Assembly (NCBI RefSeq): GCF_900167975.1 | Contig: NZ_FUZU01000005.1 | Span: forward strand, 315,001-379,000 | DNA length: 64,000 nt | Direction of reading: 5' to 3' | From: Ohtaekwangia koreensis | GTDB lineage: Bacteria; Bacteroidota; Bacteroidia; Cytophagales; Cyclobacteriaceae | In this document: one piece after another, positions 9,050 to 17,651 of the stretch | How positions within the stretch are numbered: position 1 is the stretch's first letter | Layout of the letters: each line of letters opens with the position of its first letter | Notes under the pieces: model-generated | What the model was told of the DNA's origin: nothing | Seen by the model: the letters and a program-made list of their open reading frames with translations, nothing else | Databases searched by the model: none | Program-made: the position numbers and the translations under genes

Positions 9050-9075
9050 AACAATTCCGAAGGTTATAAATAGAA

Positions 9076-9110
9076 AAAGTCTGCCCATAAAAAGCAGACT
9101 TTGTTTTTTT
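9076..9110. terminator. Bidirectional intrinsic terminator
   Basis: AAAGTCTGC (9076-9084) pairs with GCAGACTTT (9094-9102). It is followed by a run of T on the plus strand (ending the DUF218 gene), and by T residues on the minus strand (ending tRNA-Ala). Confidence 0.88.
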
Positions 9111-9111
9111 G

Positions 9112-9185
9112 TGGAGAATATCGGAGTCGAACCGATGACCTCTTCCATGCCATGGAAGCGCTCTAGCCAGCTGAGCTAATCCCCC
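9112..9185 (-). tRNA. tRNA-Ala (anticodon GGC)
   Basis: The reverse complement folds as a complete cloverleaf of 74 nt: acceptor GGGGGAT with ATTCTCC, D-arm GCTC/GAGC, anticodon stem CTTCC/GGAAG with loop ATGGCAT (anticodon GGC), and T-arm ATCGG/CCGAT with loop TTCGACT. The G3-U70 wobble, the alanine identity pair, is present, as is discriminator A. CCA does not appear to be encoded. Confidence 0.96.
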
Positions 9186-9360
9186 GAACGGGCAGCAAAT
9201 ATAGAGGAGTTCCAGAAAAAATCAACTCTATAGCGCTGTGCATACATCAATTTGAAACAGTGAAAAGTTGTTTAGCCTTTATTATGTTGTGCTTTGTCTC
9301 AAAGAACAGAGAGAAATGCTTGTAATTTGCAACTCCGCAATTAATCTCGATTAATAGCAG

Positions 9361-9368
9361 TACCTTTG
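9361..9368 (+). promoter_or_regulatory. Candidate Bacteroidetes -7 box for the DEAD-box helicase gene
   Basis: TACCTTTG matches the TAnnTTTG -7 consensus and lies 21 bp before the ATG at 9390, giving a short leader. A TTTG at 9326 is too far (31 bp) to be a good -33 element, so the call rests on one box. Confidence 0.4.
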
Positions 9369-9389
9369 CACCTTACACAATAATATAGA

Positions 9390-11144
9390 ATGAAATCTTT
9401 TGAAACCCTGGGCCTGTCCAAGGGCTTGGTGGAGTCGGTTTTACAAATCGGCTTTGAAACGCCTACACCCATACAGGAAAAAGCAATCCCTGTTTTACTG
9501 AACGGAAACCGCGATTTTGTCGGACTCGCACAAACCGGTACCGGTAAAACTGCTGCCTTCGGATTGCCGTTGCTTGAACTGGTTGATGATAAAAGCCGCG
9601 ATACGCAGGCACTTGTATTGGCACCTACACGCGAACTTGGTTTGCAGATTGCCAATGACCTTGAAAACTTCTCTGAAAAATTTAAGTCCTTCAACATCGT
9701 GGCGGTGTATGGCGGATCAAGTATCAGTGAACAGATCCGTAAAGTAAAAAAAGGAGCACAAATTATTGTAGCAACTCCTGGCCGCCTCATTGACCTCATC
9801 GATCGTAAAGCGATCAATCTTAAAACTATAAAATATATAGTATTGGATGAAGCCGATGAAATGCTGAACATGGGCTTTAAGGATGACCTTGATAAAATAC
9901 TTTCCTTTACACCGGAAGATAAAGCGACCTGGTTGTTTTCAGCAACCATGCCACGTGAAGTTCGCTCGATCATGAAAAACTACATGAGCGATCCGTTCGA
10001 ACTTACGGTAGGTGAGCAGAATACCGGGAATGTTAACATCGAACATCATTATGTGATCATTCAGGATAAAGATCGTTATCTCGCACTGAAACGTATCCTC
10101 GATTACAATCCGGATATTTTTGGTTTGATCTTCTGCCGTACGCGTATCGATACACAGAAAATTGCTGAGATGCTGATGAAAGATGGCTATAATGCCGATG
10201 CACTTCACGGTGACCTTACACAGCAACAACGTGATCGTGTGATGTTGAAATTCCGTCAACGTTCTTTACAGATACTGGTGGCTACAGATGTTGCCGCCCG
10301 TGGTATAGATGTAGAAGACATCTCGCACGTAATTCACCTGAATATACCTGACGAAATGGAGTTCTACACGCACCGTAGTGGAAGAACAGCCCGTGCAGGT
10401 AAGAAAGGTGTTTCGATCGCGATGATTTCTAAACGCGAACTTGGTAAAGTAAAGCAGATCGAAAAAACATTGAAGTCACCGTTTAAACGGATGACTATAC
10501 CTACCGGTGCAGAAGTTTGCCAGAAGCAATTGCTGGCCTTTATGCACAAGGTAAACGAAGTGAAAGTAAATGAAGATGAGATCGCAGAGTTCCTTCCTGC
10601 TATCGAAGCAGAATTGAAGAGCCTTACCAAGCAAGAGCTTATCAAGCGTTTTGCTTCACTGGAATTCAACCGCTTCTTTGATTACTACCGTAATGCTCCA
10701 GACCTGAACGTAGAAGGCAGACGTGGTGCAAGTGAAGGTGGCGAGGATCGTCATTCATCATCAGGTGCCCGCTTCTTTATCAACCTTGGTAAAATGGATG
10801 GTATAGATGTTTCTAAACTCATTGAAGTTATCGATGATGCTTCAGGTTTAGGAAAAAGCGATATCGGCAGAATTGATTTGAAAGGTGCTTACTCGTTTTT
10901 CGAAGTTGATACAGAGAAAGCTGATCAAATCTTAAAAGGATTTAGTGGTATAGAGTATAAAGGCCGCCAGGTACGCGTTGAAGTAACGGAGCAAAAAGAG
11001 TTTGGTTCACGTAGCCGCTCTTCTTCATCTTCAAGCCGCGACAACAACCGCGGAGGCGGTGGAGGCAGATCTTCCGGCAGAAGCTCCGGAGGTGGAAGCA
11101 GATCCCGCTCTTCATCTTCTGATCAGAAGAAGAAATGGAGATAA
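9390..11144 (+). CDS. DEAD-box RNA helicase with DbpA-type RNA-binding domain
   Basis: ATP-dependent RNA helicase, probably acting in ribosome assembly or cold-shock RNA remodelling, as DeaD/CsdA-like proteins do. Seen: 584 residues with Q-motif TPIQEKAIP, motif I AQTGTGKT (near 49), PTRELGLQ, TPGR, DEAD (near 155), SAT, DVAARGID and HRSGRTARAG. A DbpA/CsdA RNA-binding domain spans about 470-545 (FFINLGKMDGIDVSKL ... GRIDLKGAYSFFEV). The last about 40 residues are a low-complexity Ser/Arg/Gly tail common in cold-induced helicases. A strong terminator follows. The single-gene unit is convergent with the protease gene. Confidence 0.95.
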   Translation: MKSFETLGLSKGLVESVLQIGFETPTPIQEKAIPVLLNGNRDFVGLAQTGTGKTAAFGLPLLELVDDKSRDTQALVLAPTRELGLQIANDLENFSEKFKSFNIVAVYGGSSISEQIRKVKKGAQIIVATPGRLIDLIDRKAINLKTIKYIVLDEADEMLNMGFKDDLDKILSFTPEDKATWLFSATMPREVRSIMKNYMSDPFELTVGEQNTGNVNIEHHYVIIQDKDRYLALKRILDYNPDIFGLIFCRTRIDTQKIAEMLMKDGYNADALHGDLTQQQRDRVMLKFRQRSLQILVATDVAARGIDVEDISHVIHLNIPDEMEFYTHRSGRTARAGKKGVSIAMISKRELGKVKQIEKTLKSPFKRMTIPTGAEVCQKQLLAFMHKVNEVKVNEDEIAEFLPAIEAELKSLTKQELIKRFASLEFNRFFDYYRNAPDLNVEGRRGASEGGEDRHSSSGARFFINLGKMDGIDVSKLIEVIDDASGLGKSDIGRIDLKGAYSFFEVDTEKADQILKGFSGIEYKGRQVRVEVTEQKEFGSRSRSSSSSSRDNNRGGGGGRSSGRSSGGGSRSRSSSSDQKKKWR

Positions 11145-11170
11145 TATAGCGCTGTGCTATATATAGTATA

Positions 11171-11214
11171 AAAGAGGCTTTGTGAGATTTATTTCTTACA
11201 AAGCCTCTTTCTTT
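11171..11214. terminator. Bidirectional terminator between helicase and protease genes
   Basis: AAAGAGGCTTTGTGAG (11171-11186) pairs with CTTACAAAGCCTCTTT (11195-11210), a 16-bp stem with one G-T pair and loop ATTTATTT. T-rich flanks lie on both sides, as expected between convergent genes. Confidence 0.9.
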
Positions 11215-12143
11215 TAAGGACGTTTATCCGTTGGAAAAACCGTGAAGTTTAACAACTCCGTATGACGAATCACAGTGATATCTGTAACGTTCACGATCTC
11301 CCGTTTACTTAATTCTTTAAAGAGTTCATGTGAGGAATTGATGATCTTGTCGTGAAACGATATGACTATATCTCCTTCCTGCAACTGTGAACGTGAAGCC
11401 GGTGAGTTCTCTTCGATCTTCGTGATGAACAGCCCTTTCTTGTTCTTCAGATTATAGTGTTGTTTTACCTTTGGATTAATGGGGACTTCCTGTAGCATGA
11501 GTCCGAGGTAAGCCTTGAATACTTTTCCATCTTTCAGTAATTGCTGCGCGATCTCTTTCGCTGTATTTATATCCACTGAAAAACTTAGCCCTTGTGCCCC
11601 CTGTATGATCGCTGTATTCACACCAATCACTTCACCATCTGTTGTAATCATAGGCCCACCGGAATTACCAGGATTTAATGCGGCATCCGACTGAATAACG
11701 TTATCAACCAGCCTTCCGGATTGCGTCTGCAAGGTTCTGCCCAATGCGCTTACCACCCCCGTTGTAACGGTATGCTGATAACCATATGGATTACCGATAG
11801 CAATTATAAACTGACCGATCTGCAGTTGCTGAGCATCTCCGAGTTTGGCTACGGAGTAACCTTCACTATATATCTTGAGTATCGCTAAGTCTGTGTCGGG
11901 GTCTTTGCCGATCAGCACACCTTCAATCTCATTCTCATTCAGCAGGCTCACCATTATTTTTTCGGCACCATCCACTACATGGCTGTTGGTAAAAATGAGT
12001 CCGTCTGATGAAAAGATAAACCCTGAACCGGAGCCGGCAGGACGAAGTACATTATTCTTGTCTCGCTTGAAGACATCTATTCTGACGACCGCATTTTTGG
12101 TTTTTTCTACGGCCTCAATAATCATCGTTGAAAAAGCATCCAT
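11214..12143 (-). CDS. HtrA/DegP-like S1C serine protease with one PDZ domain, no export signal
   Basis: Seen: 309 residues with trypsin-like catalytic triad His55 (TNSHVV), Asp85 (DPDTDLAIL) and Ser161 (LNPGNSGGP), then one PDZ domain at about 215-300 (GLFITKIEENSPA, LQEGDIVISF). HtrA proteins normally carry a signal peptide or membrane anchor. This one begins MDAFSTMIIEAVEKT, which is not hydrophobic, and no better start lies upstream in frame, so it is predicted to be cytoplasmic. Length matches single-PDZ cytosolic S1C proteases. It is monocistronic, and the next 590 bp upstream hold no clear gene. Confidence 0.9.
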   Translation of the reverse strand: MDAFSTMIIEAVEKTKNAVVRIDVFKRDKNNVLRPAGSGSGFIFSSDGLIFTNSHVVDGAEKIMVSLLNENEIEGVLIGKDPDTDLAILKIYSEGYSVAKLGDAQQLQIGQFIIAIGNPYGYQHTVTTGVVSALGRTLQTQSGRLVDNVIQSDAALNPGNSGGPMITTDGEVIGVNTAIIQGAQGLSFSVDINTAKEIAQQLLKDGKVFKAYLGLMLQEVPINPKVKQHYNLKNKKGLFITKIEENSPASRSQLQEGDIVISFHDKIINSSHELFKELSKREIVNVTDITVIRHTELLNFTVFPTDKRP

Positions 12144-12578
12144 AAATTTTTCCTTAAAGTATAGGGCGCGTCAAAAAACTGTCCATGCCGAAGAACAGGT
12201 TAAAATGGCTTGTGTCTATAAAAACAGAAAGCCAAGTTGGCTGGTATGCCCTATAAATCCAGGAATAAAAGCTCCATTGTTACCGATTTTTGGATTTATC
12301 CGATAAAAATCGCTACGACCCGGAAAGCGATTTGAGGAACCATTTGAAAAATTTCTGATGAAAAAATTTCGTTGACCAGTTTGAAAAACAAATTTTTTTT
12401 GGATATTGCAATGGTTTGCAGAACGACCTTCAAACGTTAGCAGTCTAATAATCCCACAACCTGCTTTTAAGGCTTTAAAAAAGTTGGTTACCAAGGAAGA
12501 CTGTCAAAAAGAAGAATAATCTGCAGATCGCCATGTCTAAAGTCGGCCCAAAATCTAGCTTTTAAACCAACATTTTTT
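12144..12578. other. Intergenic stretch, possibly holding decayed coding sequence
   Basis: No intact gene is seen here. On the plus strand, short stop-free segments in different frames have protein-like character: one around 12285-12358 reading LDLSDKNRYDPESDL, and one around 12382-12520 reading LIIPQPAFKALKKLV before a stop. This could be an eroded gene, but no family is recognised and chance cannot be excluded. Confidence 0.25.
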
Positions 12579-12674
12579 ATGAAGCAGATTAATGTATATC
12601 ATTTCTTGGGCTTAGCCATTATGTTTGCCAGTTCCATCGTTTCGATGACTCTTTTGGCAATCATGATTTTTTAA
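12579..12674 (+). CDS. Possible 31-residue hydrophobic peptide
   Basis: ATG 12579 to TAA 12674 encodes MKQINVYHFLGLAIMFASSI and a further hydrophobic part ending LLAIMIF. It is a single predicted membrane helix with almost no soluble portion. There is no recognisable ribosome-binding site, as is normal in this genome. It resembles in outline small membrane peptides, including type I toxins, but size alone proves nothing. It ends about 57 bp before the convergent permease gene. Low confidence. Confidence 0.25.
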   Translation: MKQINVYHFLGLAIMFASSIVSMTLLAIMIF

Positions 12675-12730
12675 TCCCTACTTTGTATTCGATCTCCTGG
12701 CCAACAGGAGTAATACCCCTTTTCCTGAAG

Positions 12731-15187
12731 TTATTCATATCGCAGGGTCTTTGCCGGATTTCCCAAAGCTGCCCGTATGGTTTGAGTACTTACCGTAACC
12801 AGTGCTATTAGTATAGCGCATGCTGCACCTGCTACAAAAATTGCTGGATTCATATCCACTCTATAGGCAAACGTGTCAAGCCAGCGACTCATACTATACC
12901 AGGCGATTGGCCACGCAACCAGGTTTGCTATAGCAACCAGTATCAGAATTTCCTTTGACAAAAGTTGAAGTATACTTCCCACCGAGGCACCCAGAATTTT
13001 ACGGATGCCAATTTCTTTCATTCGCTGCAATGTACTGAACGTAGCAAGTCCGAATAATCCAAGGCTGGCTATAAAAATGGCGAGTGCCGCGAACGTTGTA
13101 AACAACTGACTCTGTTTTTGCTCCGCCTCATATAGCTTCCTATAGCGGTCACTCAAAAATTCATATTCAAAAGGTCTGCCCGGTAAAAACGATTCCCATG
13201 TTTTCTCAAGATGTGCCAGTCCTTCCCGCAGCGAGTTTCCCGCAATCTTTACAGACAGACGATTATAATTATCTCTCCGCATCAAAAATATCATTGGTAC
13301 AATTTGTTGATGTAGCGATTCAAAATGAAAATCCTTTACTACACCAATCAGCTTTCCCTGTACATCGGCATAATGAAAATCCTTGTCAATATTTTGTTCA
13401 ACGTTGGTCCACCCGATGGCTTTGGCAGCCGCTTCATTGATGATAAACGCTAAAGAATCATCAGTAGGAATTGCCTTCGAGAAATTTCTTCCTGCAGCCA
13501 CTTGTATACTATAGGTGTCAAAAAAATCTTCATCCGTAGAAATGGATTTTAAATTCATAGGTATACTTACCAGGCTATCTCCTTTCATAACGCTGGCATC
13601 ACCGTATGAATCGAGCAGTCTTCCGGTTGGGATGCGCGATGATCGCCCTACATTTTGAATAAGCGATGATTGTGTTAGCGCATGATGAAACGCATCATAT
13701 GTGTTATTCAGATCTTCATAATATGAAAGTGTAACCACCTGGTCTTTCTTGTAACCAAGGTCACGGTTATTCAGAAATGCGAGTTGTTGAAACGTTATGA
13801 GTGTAGCAATGATCAATACAATAGAAATGGAAAACTGCACAATAACCAGTGTTTTGCGAATAGCAGATTTACCGGTAGCAGAACCCTGTTGTCCCTTAAG
13901 GGCAAGCGCAGGATTGAAAGAAGAAATTACAAATGCAGGATATATACCTGCCAACACACCGATCACGAGTGCAAATACGATAAGCCCTCCGATCAGTGCT
14001 ATATTCGAGAATATATTCATGGAAATTTCTTTCCCTGTAAATTCATTCAACCAAAGTATACCACGCACGGATAAAAACAATGCGAGTATCAAGGAGAAAA
14101 ATGTGATCAGTATCGATTCGCTCAAGTATTGGCCAACCAATTGAGTTTTAAAAGCGCCTACTACTTTTCGTAAACCAACTTCTTTCGCGCGTTTTGTGGC
14201 CCGTGCTGTAGAAAGATTAATGAAGTTGAAGCAAGCGATCAGAATAATAAACAATCCGATCACACTCATCATATATACACTATTGATGTCACCATTGGTT
14301 TCAAGTTCATCATCGAGGTGTGAGCGAAGGTGAATGTCGGTAAGCTTTTGCAGGGAAAGTGTTGTTGATTTTGATGCTACCCAATCCGCTGGCACTCCCC
14401 AGTTGGCGCGTGCATAATTGCCAAAATGCTTATCCAGGAATGCAGGAAATGCCGCTTCTGTTTTTTTAGGATCAGCACCTTTTTCCAGAAGTATATATGT
14501 GCCGAAAGAATTGTTGCCCCAATTTGTTTCCAATTGTCTGCGTCCATAGATATTGTCATTCTCCAAAGTGCTAAAGGAAATGAGGAACTCCGGATGCCAA
14601 TGCGATTGCTTCGGAAAGTCTTTATATACTCCGGTAACCTCAAGATCAAATGCATTGTTGGCACGAAGGCGTTTCCCTATAATATTTTCACTGTTAAAAT
14701 ATTTCTTCGCAGCTTTCTCTGAAAGCATTACGGTAAAAGGACGCTCAATAGCTTTTAAAGGATCACCGGATTTAATATCAATGTCGAAAATCCGGAAGAT
14801 GTTCGGCTCAGCTACAAATACATTGTCTTCAGAGTTGGATATTTTCAGTTCCCCGTTTTCTTCGAGTCCAATCACTGTTCCGAAATTGATGGTGCGGGCC
14901 ATCACTTCAAGCTCTCCAAAATCATTTTTTAGCAATGGACCAATGGGCGGTGCAACGTTTGCCAGGCGAAGACTTACTTCTCCCTCCTGAGAATGAAAAC
15001 TCCGCGTAACGCGATAGATCCTTTCTGCTTTTGTATGATACTTGTCATAACTGATCTCATCGGTTACAAACAGGAAAATAAGAATGGCGCTGGCAATGGC
15101 CAGTGCGAGACCGGCTATATTGATAAACGCTGTTAGCTTGTTCCGGAAGATGGAACGTAAGGCTACTTTTATATAGTTTTTGATCAT
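12731..15187 (-). CDS. ABC transporter permease of the MacB/FtsX type (large, two FtsX domains)
   Basis: Seen: 818 residues starting MIKNYIKVALRSIFRNKLTA, the usual start of the large Bacteroidota FtsX-family permeases. Order: membrane helix at about 20-42, MacB-like periplasmic domain (about 60-280), three helices at about 305-425 with the FtsX signature ATKRAKEVGLRKVVGA, another helix near 450, second periplasmic domain, then a repeat FtsX module with TLQRMKEIGIRKILGAS and three helices. Such permeases work with a LolD/MacB-type ATPase to move lipids, peptides or drugs, or to drive envelope remodelling. No ATPase gene is adjacent, so the partner is encoded elsewhere. Monocistronic. Confidence 0.93.
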   Translation of the reverse strand: MIKNYIKVALRSIFRNKLTAFINIAGLALAIASAILIFLFVTDEISYDKYHTKAERIYRVTRSFHSQEGEVSLRLANVAPPIGPLLKNDFGELEVMARTINFGTVIGLEENGELKISNSEDNVFVAEPNIFRIFDIDIKSGDPLKAIERPFTVMLSEKAAKKYFNSENIIGKRLRANNAFDLEVTGVYKDFPKQSHWHPEFLISFSTLENDNIYGRRQLETNWGNNSFGTYILLEKGADPKKTEAAFPAFLDKHFGNYARANWGVPADWVASKSTTLSLQKLTDIHLRSHLDDELETNGDINSVYMMSVIGLFIILIACFNFINLSTARATKRAKEVGLRKVVGAFKTQLVGQYLSESILITFFSLILALFLSVRGILWLNEFTGKEISMNIFSNIALIGGLIVFALVIGVLAGIYPAFVISSFNPALALKGQQGSATGKSAIRKTLVIVQFSISIVLIIATLITFQQLAFLNNRDLGYKKDQVVTLSYYEDLNNTYDAFHHALTQSSLIQNVGRSSRIPTGRLLDSYGDASVMKGDSLVSIPMNLKSISTDEDFFDTYSIQVAAGRNFSKAIPTDDSLAFIINEAAAKAIGWTNVEQNIDKDFHYADVQGKLIGVVKDFHFESLHQQIVPMIFLMRRDNYNRLSVKIAGNSLREGLAHLEKTWESFLPGRPFEYEFLSDRYRKLYEAEQKQSQLFTTFAALAIFIASLGLFGLATFSTLQRMKEIGIRKILGASVGSILQLLSKEILILVAIANLVAWPIAWYSMSRWLDTFAYRVDMNPAIFVAGAACAILIALVTVSTQTIRAALGNPAKTLRYE

Positions 15188-15444
15188 GGCAAAAGGAGTA
15201 ACTTTTAAATTCTGTGCTGGTTACACAAAGACCATGCATTTTGTAAGAAGCTGCATGGAGCTATAAAAAAAAGGTTTGCACCCATGGCGATGTTCAATTC
15301 TGATCAGATGTGTTGTACGGAAATGAACCGGTTGGTGCAACAGTAACCAGTTGTTAAAAAGGTATGGTGTGTTAACAAACCATTCATAAAAGATTAATTT
15401 CGCGCACAGGATCATTAATTATCTTGCTGACTTTATTTCAAGCT

Positions 15445-17097
15445 ATGAGAGTATACATTTTTGCACTGACCTTCATCATCTTTGGTGCAGCATCTGCGCA
15501 GACAACGGTAAGCATCAGCGACCGTCCAAAACTGGTAGTGGGAATTGTGGTTGACCAGATGCGTCAGGAATATCTCTATCGCTACTATAACAAATTTGGT
15601 AACGATGGTTTTAAAAGATTGATAGGCGATGGCTTCATGGTGAAGAATGCGCACTATAACTATACTCCAACCTATACCGGCCCTGGCCATGCCTCTGTAT
15701 ATACCGGTACAACACCTGCAGTGCACGGAATTATCGGGAACGACTTCTATAACAAGAAGAATGGTAAGATGGTGAACTGTGTGGAGGATTCCTTACAAAA
15801 AATTGTAGGAGTTGCTTCCGGTAACGGTGATGTTTCTCCCTGGAGATTGCTGTCATCAACCGTTACGGATGAATTGGAATTGTTTACGCAGAAACGCGCC
15901 AAAGTTATAGGACTATCATTCAAAGATCGCGGTGCTGTATTGCCGGCAGGCCATCTTGGTGATGCTGCATTCTGGTTTGATAGTGGCACGGGTCGCTTTG
16001 TTTCGAGTTCATACTATATGAGCAAGCTTCCGGATTGGACAGAGAAATTCAATTCGCTTAATCTTCCTGACAAATACTTGTCACAGGAGTGGAATACGTT
16101 GTTGCCCATCGAACAGTATACAGAGAGCGGACCTGACGATTCTCCTTATGAAAAAAAATATGCAGGTAAAACCAAACCGACTTTCCCCTATAACTTGCCG
16201 CAGATGCGAAAGCAGAATGGAAATTTCGACCTGCTATATATGACGCCTTTTGCGAATGATTACCTGACGGAATTTGCCAAAGCTGCTCTTGAAGGAGAGA
16301 AGATGGGGAAAGATGATATCAGTGATTTTCTTTGTGTTTCCTATTCTACTACGGATGCTATAGGGCATGCGGTTGGCCCGAATGCCATTGAAGTGGAAGA
16401 TACGTACTTGCGCCTTGATAGAAATATAGCAGACTTGCTGAAAACATTGGACAAGGAAGTTGGTGCCGGTAACTATACATTATTTCTCACGGCAGATCAC
16501 GCTGTGGCTGATGTACCACAATATCTGAAGGATAACAAAATGCCTGCAGGTTATTATAATGAGAATTATGTTCAGGCTAAGCTAAATGAATACCTGAACG
16601 GATATTTTCCGGGAAAGAAATTGATTGCCAACGTAAGCAACGAGCAAATATTTTTAAATCAAGATGCTTTTCAGGGCAATCCGAAATCAACAGGTCTTGA
16701 TATGTTTATAGTATCCGAGTTGATCGGTAAATATCTTCTAACGGTAGAAGGTGTAGCGAACTATTATACAGAAGGCTTGCTTCGTCAGGGTAATTATAAT
16801 GATGGAGGTGTGAAGGGTTCTGTCATTCGCGGATATCATCCGAAGCGCTCCGGTGATGTAGTGGTAGTGTTGGAGCCAGGATGGTTTGAATCAGGCTCTA
16901 TTCAAGGAACAACACACGGATCGCCCTATACATATGATACAAACGTGCCGATGTTATTTTATGGTAAAGGAATAAAAAAGGGTGTATCGGTTCAATATCA
17001 TCCGATAACAGATATAGCACCCACTATATCTGCACTGCTGAATATCAAGTTTCCAAGTGGTTGTACCGGAAACCCGGTATCAGAATTATTTGAGTAA
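15445..17097 (+). CDS. Alkaline phosphatase superfamily protein, PafA-like
   Basis: Secreted phosphomonoesterase of the phosphate-irrepressible PafA type. Seen: 550 residues from ATG 15445, with signal peptide MRVYIFALTFIIFGAASAQ; a TTG seven codons earlier is possible but less likely. Motifs: VVGIVVDQMRQEYL (metal Asp), YTPTYTGPGHASVYTG (nucleophile Thr within PTYTGPGH), SYSTTDAIGHAVGP (metal Asp/His), FLTADHAVADVP (Asp-His pair) and HGSPYTYDTNVPM (metal His). All metal ligands of the superfamily seem present. PafA length in flavobacteria is about 546, which agrees. Transcribed alone, or with the cupin gene 75 bp downstream. Confidence 0.92.
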   Translation: MRVYIFALTFIIFGAASAQTTVSISDRPKLVVGIVVDQMRQEYLYRYYNKFGNDGFKRLIGDGFMVKNAHYNYTPTYTGPGHASVYTGTTPAVHGIIGNDFYNKKNGKMVNCVEDSLQKIVGVASGNGDVSPWRLLSSTVTDELELFTQKRAKVIGLSFKDRGAVLPAGHLGDAAFWFDSGTGRFVSSSYYMSKLPDWTEKFNSLNLPDKYLSQEWNTLLPIEQYTESGPDDSPYEKKYAGKTKPTFPYNLPQMRKQNGNFDLLYMTPFANDYLTEFAKAALEGEKMGKDDISDFLCVSYSTTDAIGHAVGPNAIEVEDTYLRLDRNIADLLKTLDKEVGAGNYTLFLTADHAVADVPQYLKDNKMPAGYYNENYVQAKLNEYLNGYFPGKKLIANVSNEQIFLNQDAFQGNPKSTGLDMFIVSELIGKYLLTVEGVANYYTEGLLRQGNYNDGGVKGSVIRGYHPKRSGDVVVVLEPGWFESGSIQGTTHGSPYTYDTNVPMLFYGKGIKKGVSVQYHPITDIAPTISALLNIKFPSGCTGNPVSELFE

Positions 17098-17172
17098 CGA
17101 ATACCAGACTGTATCCGTTTACGTATGATATAAGTATTTTATTGGAGTATAAATCTGAATAGCCAATTATAT

Positions 17173-17535
17173 ATGCATATTGACCTGGAACAGAAATTCA
17201 CGAAGTTCACCGAACATTGGCATCCTTATATAGTAGGTGAATTAAATGATAACTATGTAAAGATCGCTAAAGTAAAAGGCGAACTTATCTGGCATAAACA
17301 TGATGGTGAAGACGAATTATTTGTAGTGCTTGCCGGTACGTTGATGATGGACTTCAGAGACAAGCCAACGATCGCTACAAAGCCGGGAGAGATTCTGATC
17401 GTTCCGAAAGGTGTTGAACATCGCCCGTGGACAAACGATGAAGAGGTCCGTATCATGTTAATCGAACCGAAAAGTCTCAAACATACCGGTGATATAGTAG
17501 TTGCTCAAACTGTAGAGAACCTCGAGTGGATTTAA
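17173..17535 (+). CDS. Cupin-domain protein
   Basis: Small single-cupin protein of 120 residues. Seen: the first cupin motif WHKHDGEDE supplies His41, His43 and Glu48, and the second motif GVEHRP supplies His83, so the metal site looks complete. Cupins of this length in Bacteroidota are unassigned: isomerases, dioxygenases or binding proteins. No signal peptide is seen. It sits between the phosphatase and dehydrogenase genes on the same strand with 75- and 116-bp spacers; no pathway link is obvious. Confidence 0.88.
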   Translation: MHIDLEQKFTKFTEHWHPYIVGELNDNYVKIAKVKGELIWHKHDGEDELFVVLAGTLMMDFRDKPTIATKPGEILIVPKGVEHRPWTNDEEVRIMLIEPKSLKHTGDIVVAQTVENLEWI

Positions 17536-17651
17536 TATAAATCCATTCTCATTTTACCATACCTGCTTTTTTAACTTCGTTGGCATCAATTTTTTAGTTA
17601 TCTCAGAACCTTCACCACGTAGGTTCGTGTTGACCATGAAAGATATTTATT

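Noticed and set aside
9341-9973. 210-codon minus-strand open frame opposite the DEAD-box helicase
   Set aside because: It is fully antisense to strongly conserved helicase motifs, its translation is Ser/Arg-rich without family features, and the helicase frame explains the sequence.
9229-11157. Identical 13-mer TATAGCGCTGTGC on both sides of the helicase gene (9229 and 11145)
   Set aside because: About two such chance pairs within 2 kb are expected in a window of this size, and there are no inverted ends or other mobile-element features.
11875-12306. 143-codon plus-strand frame overlapping the start of the protease gene
   Set aside because: Most of it is antisense to the protease catalytic domain; the rest lies in the unassigned spacer with no recognisable domain.
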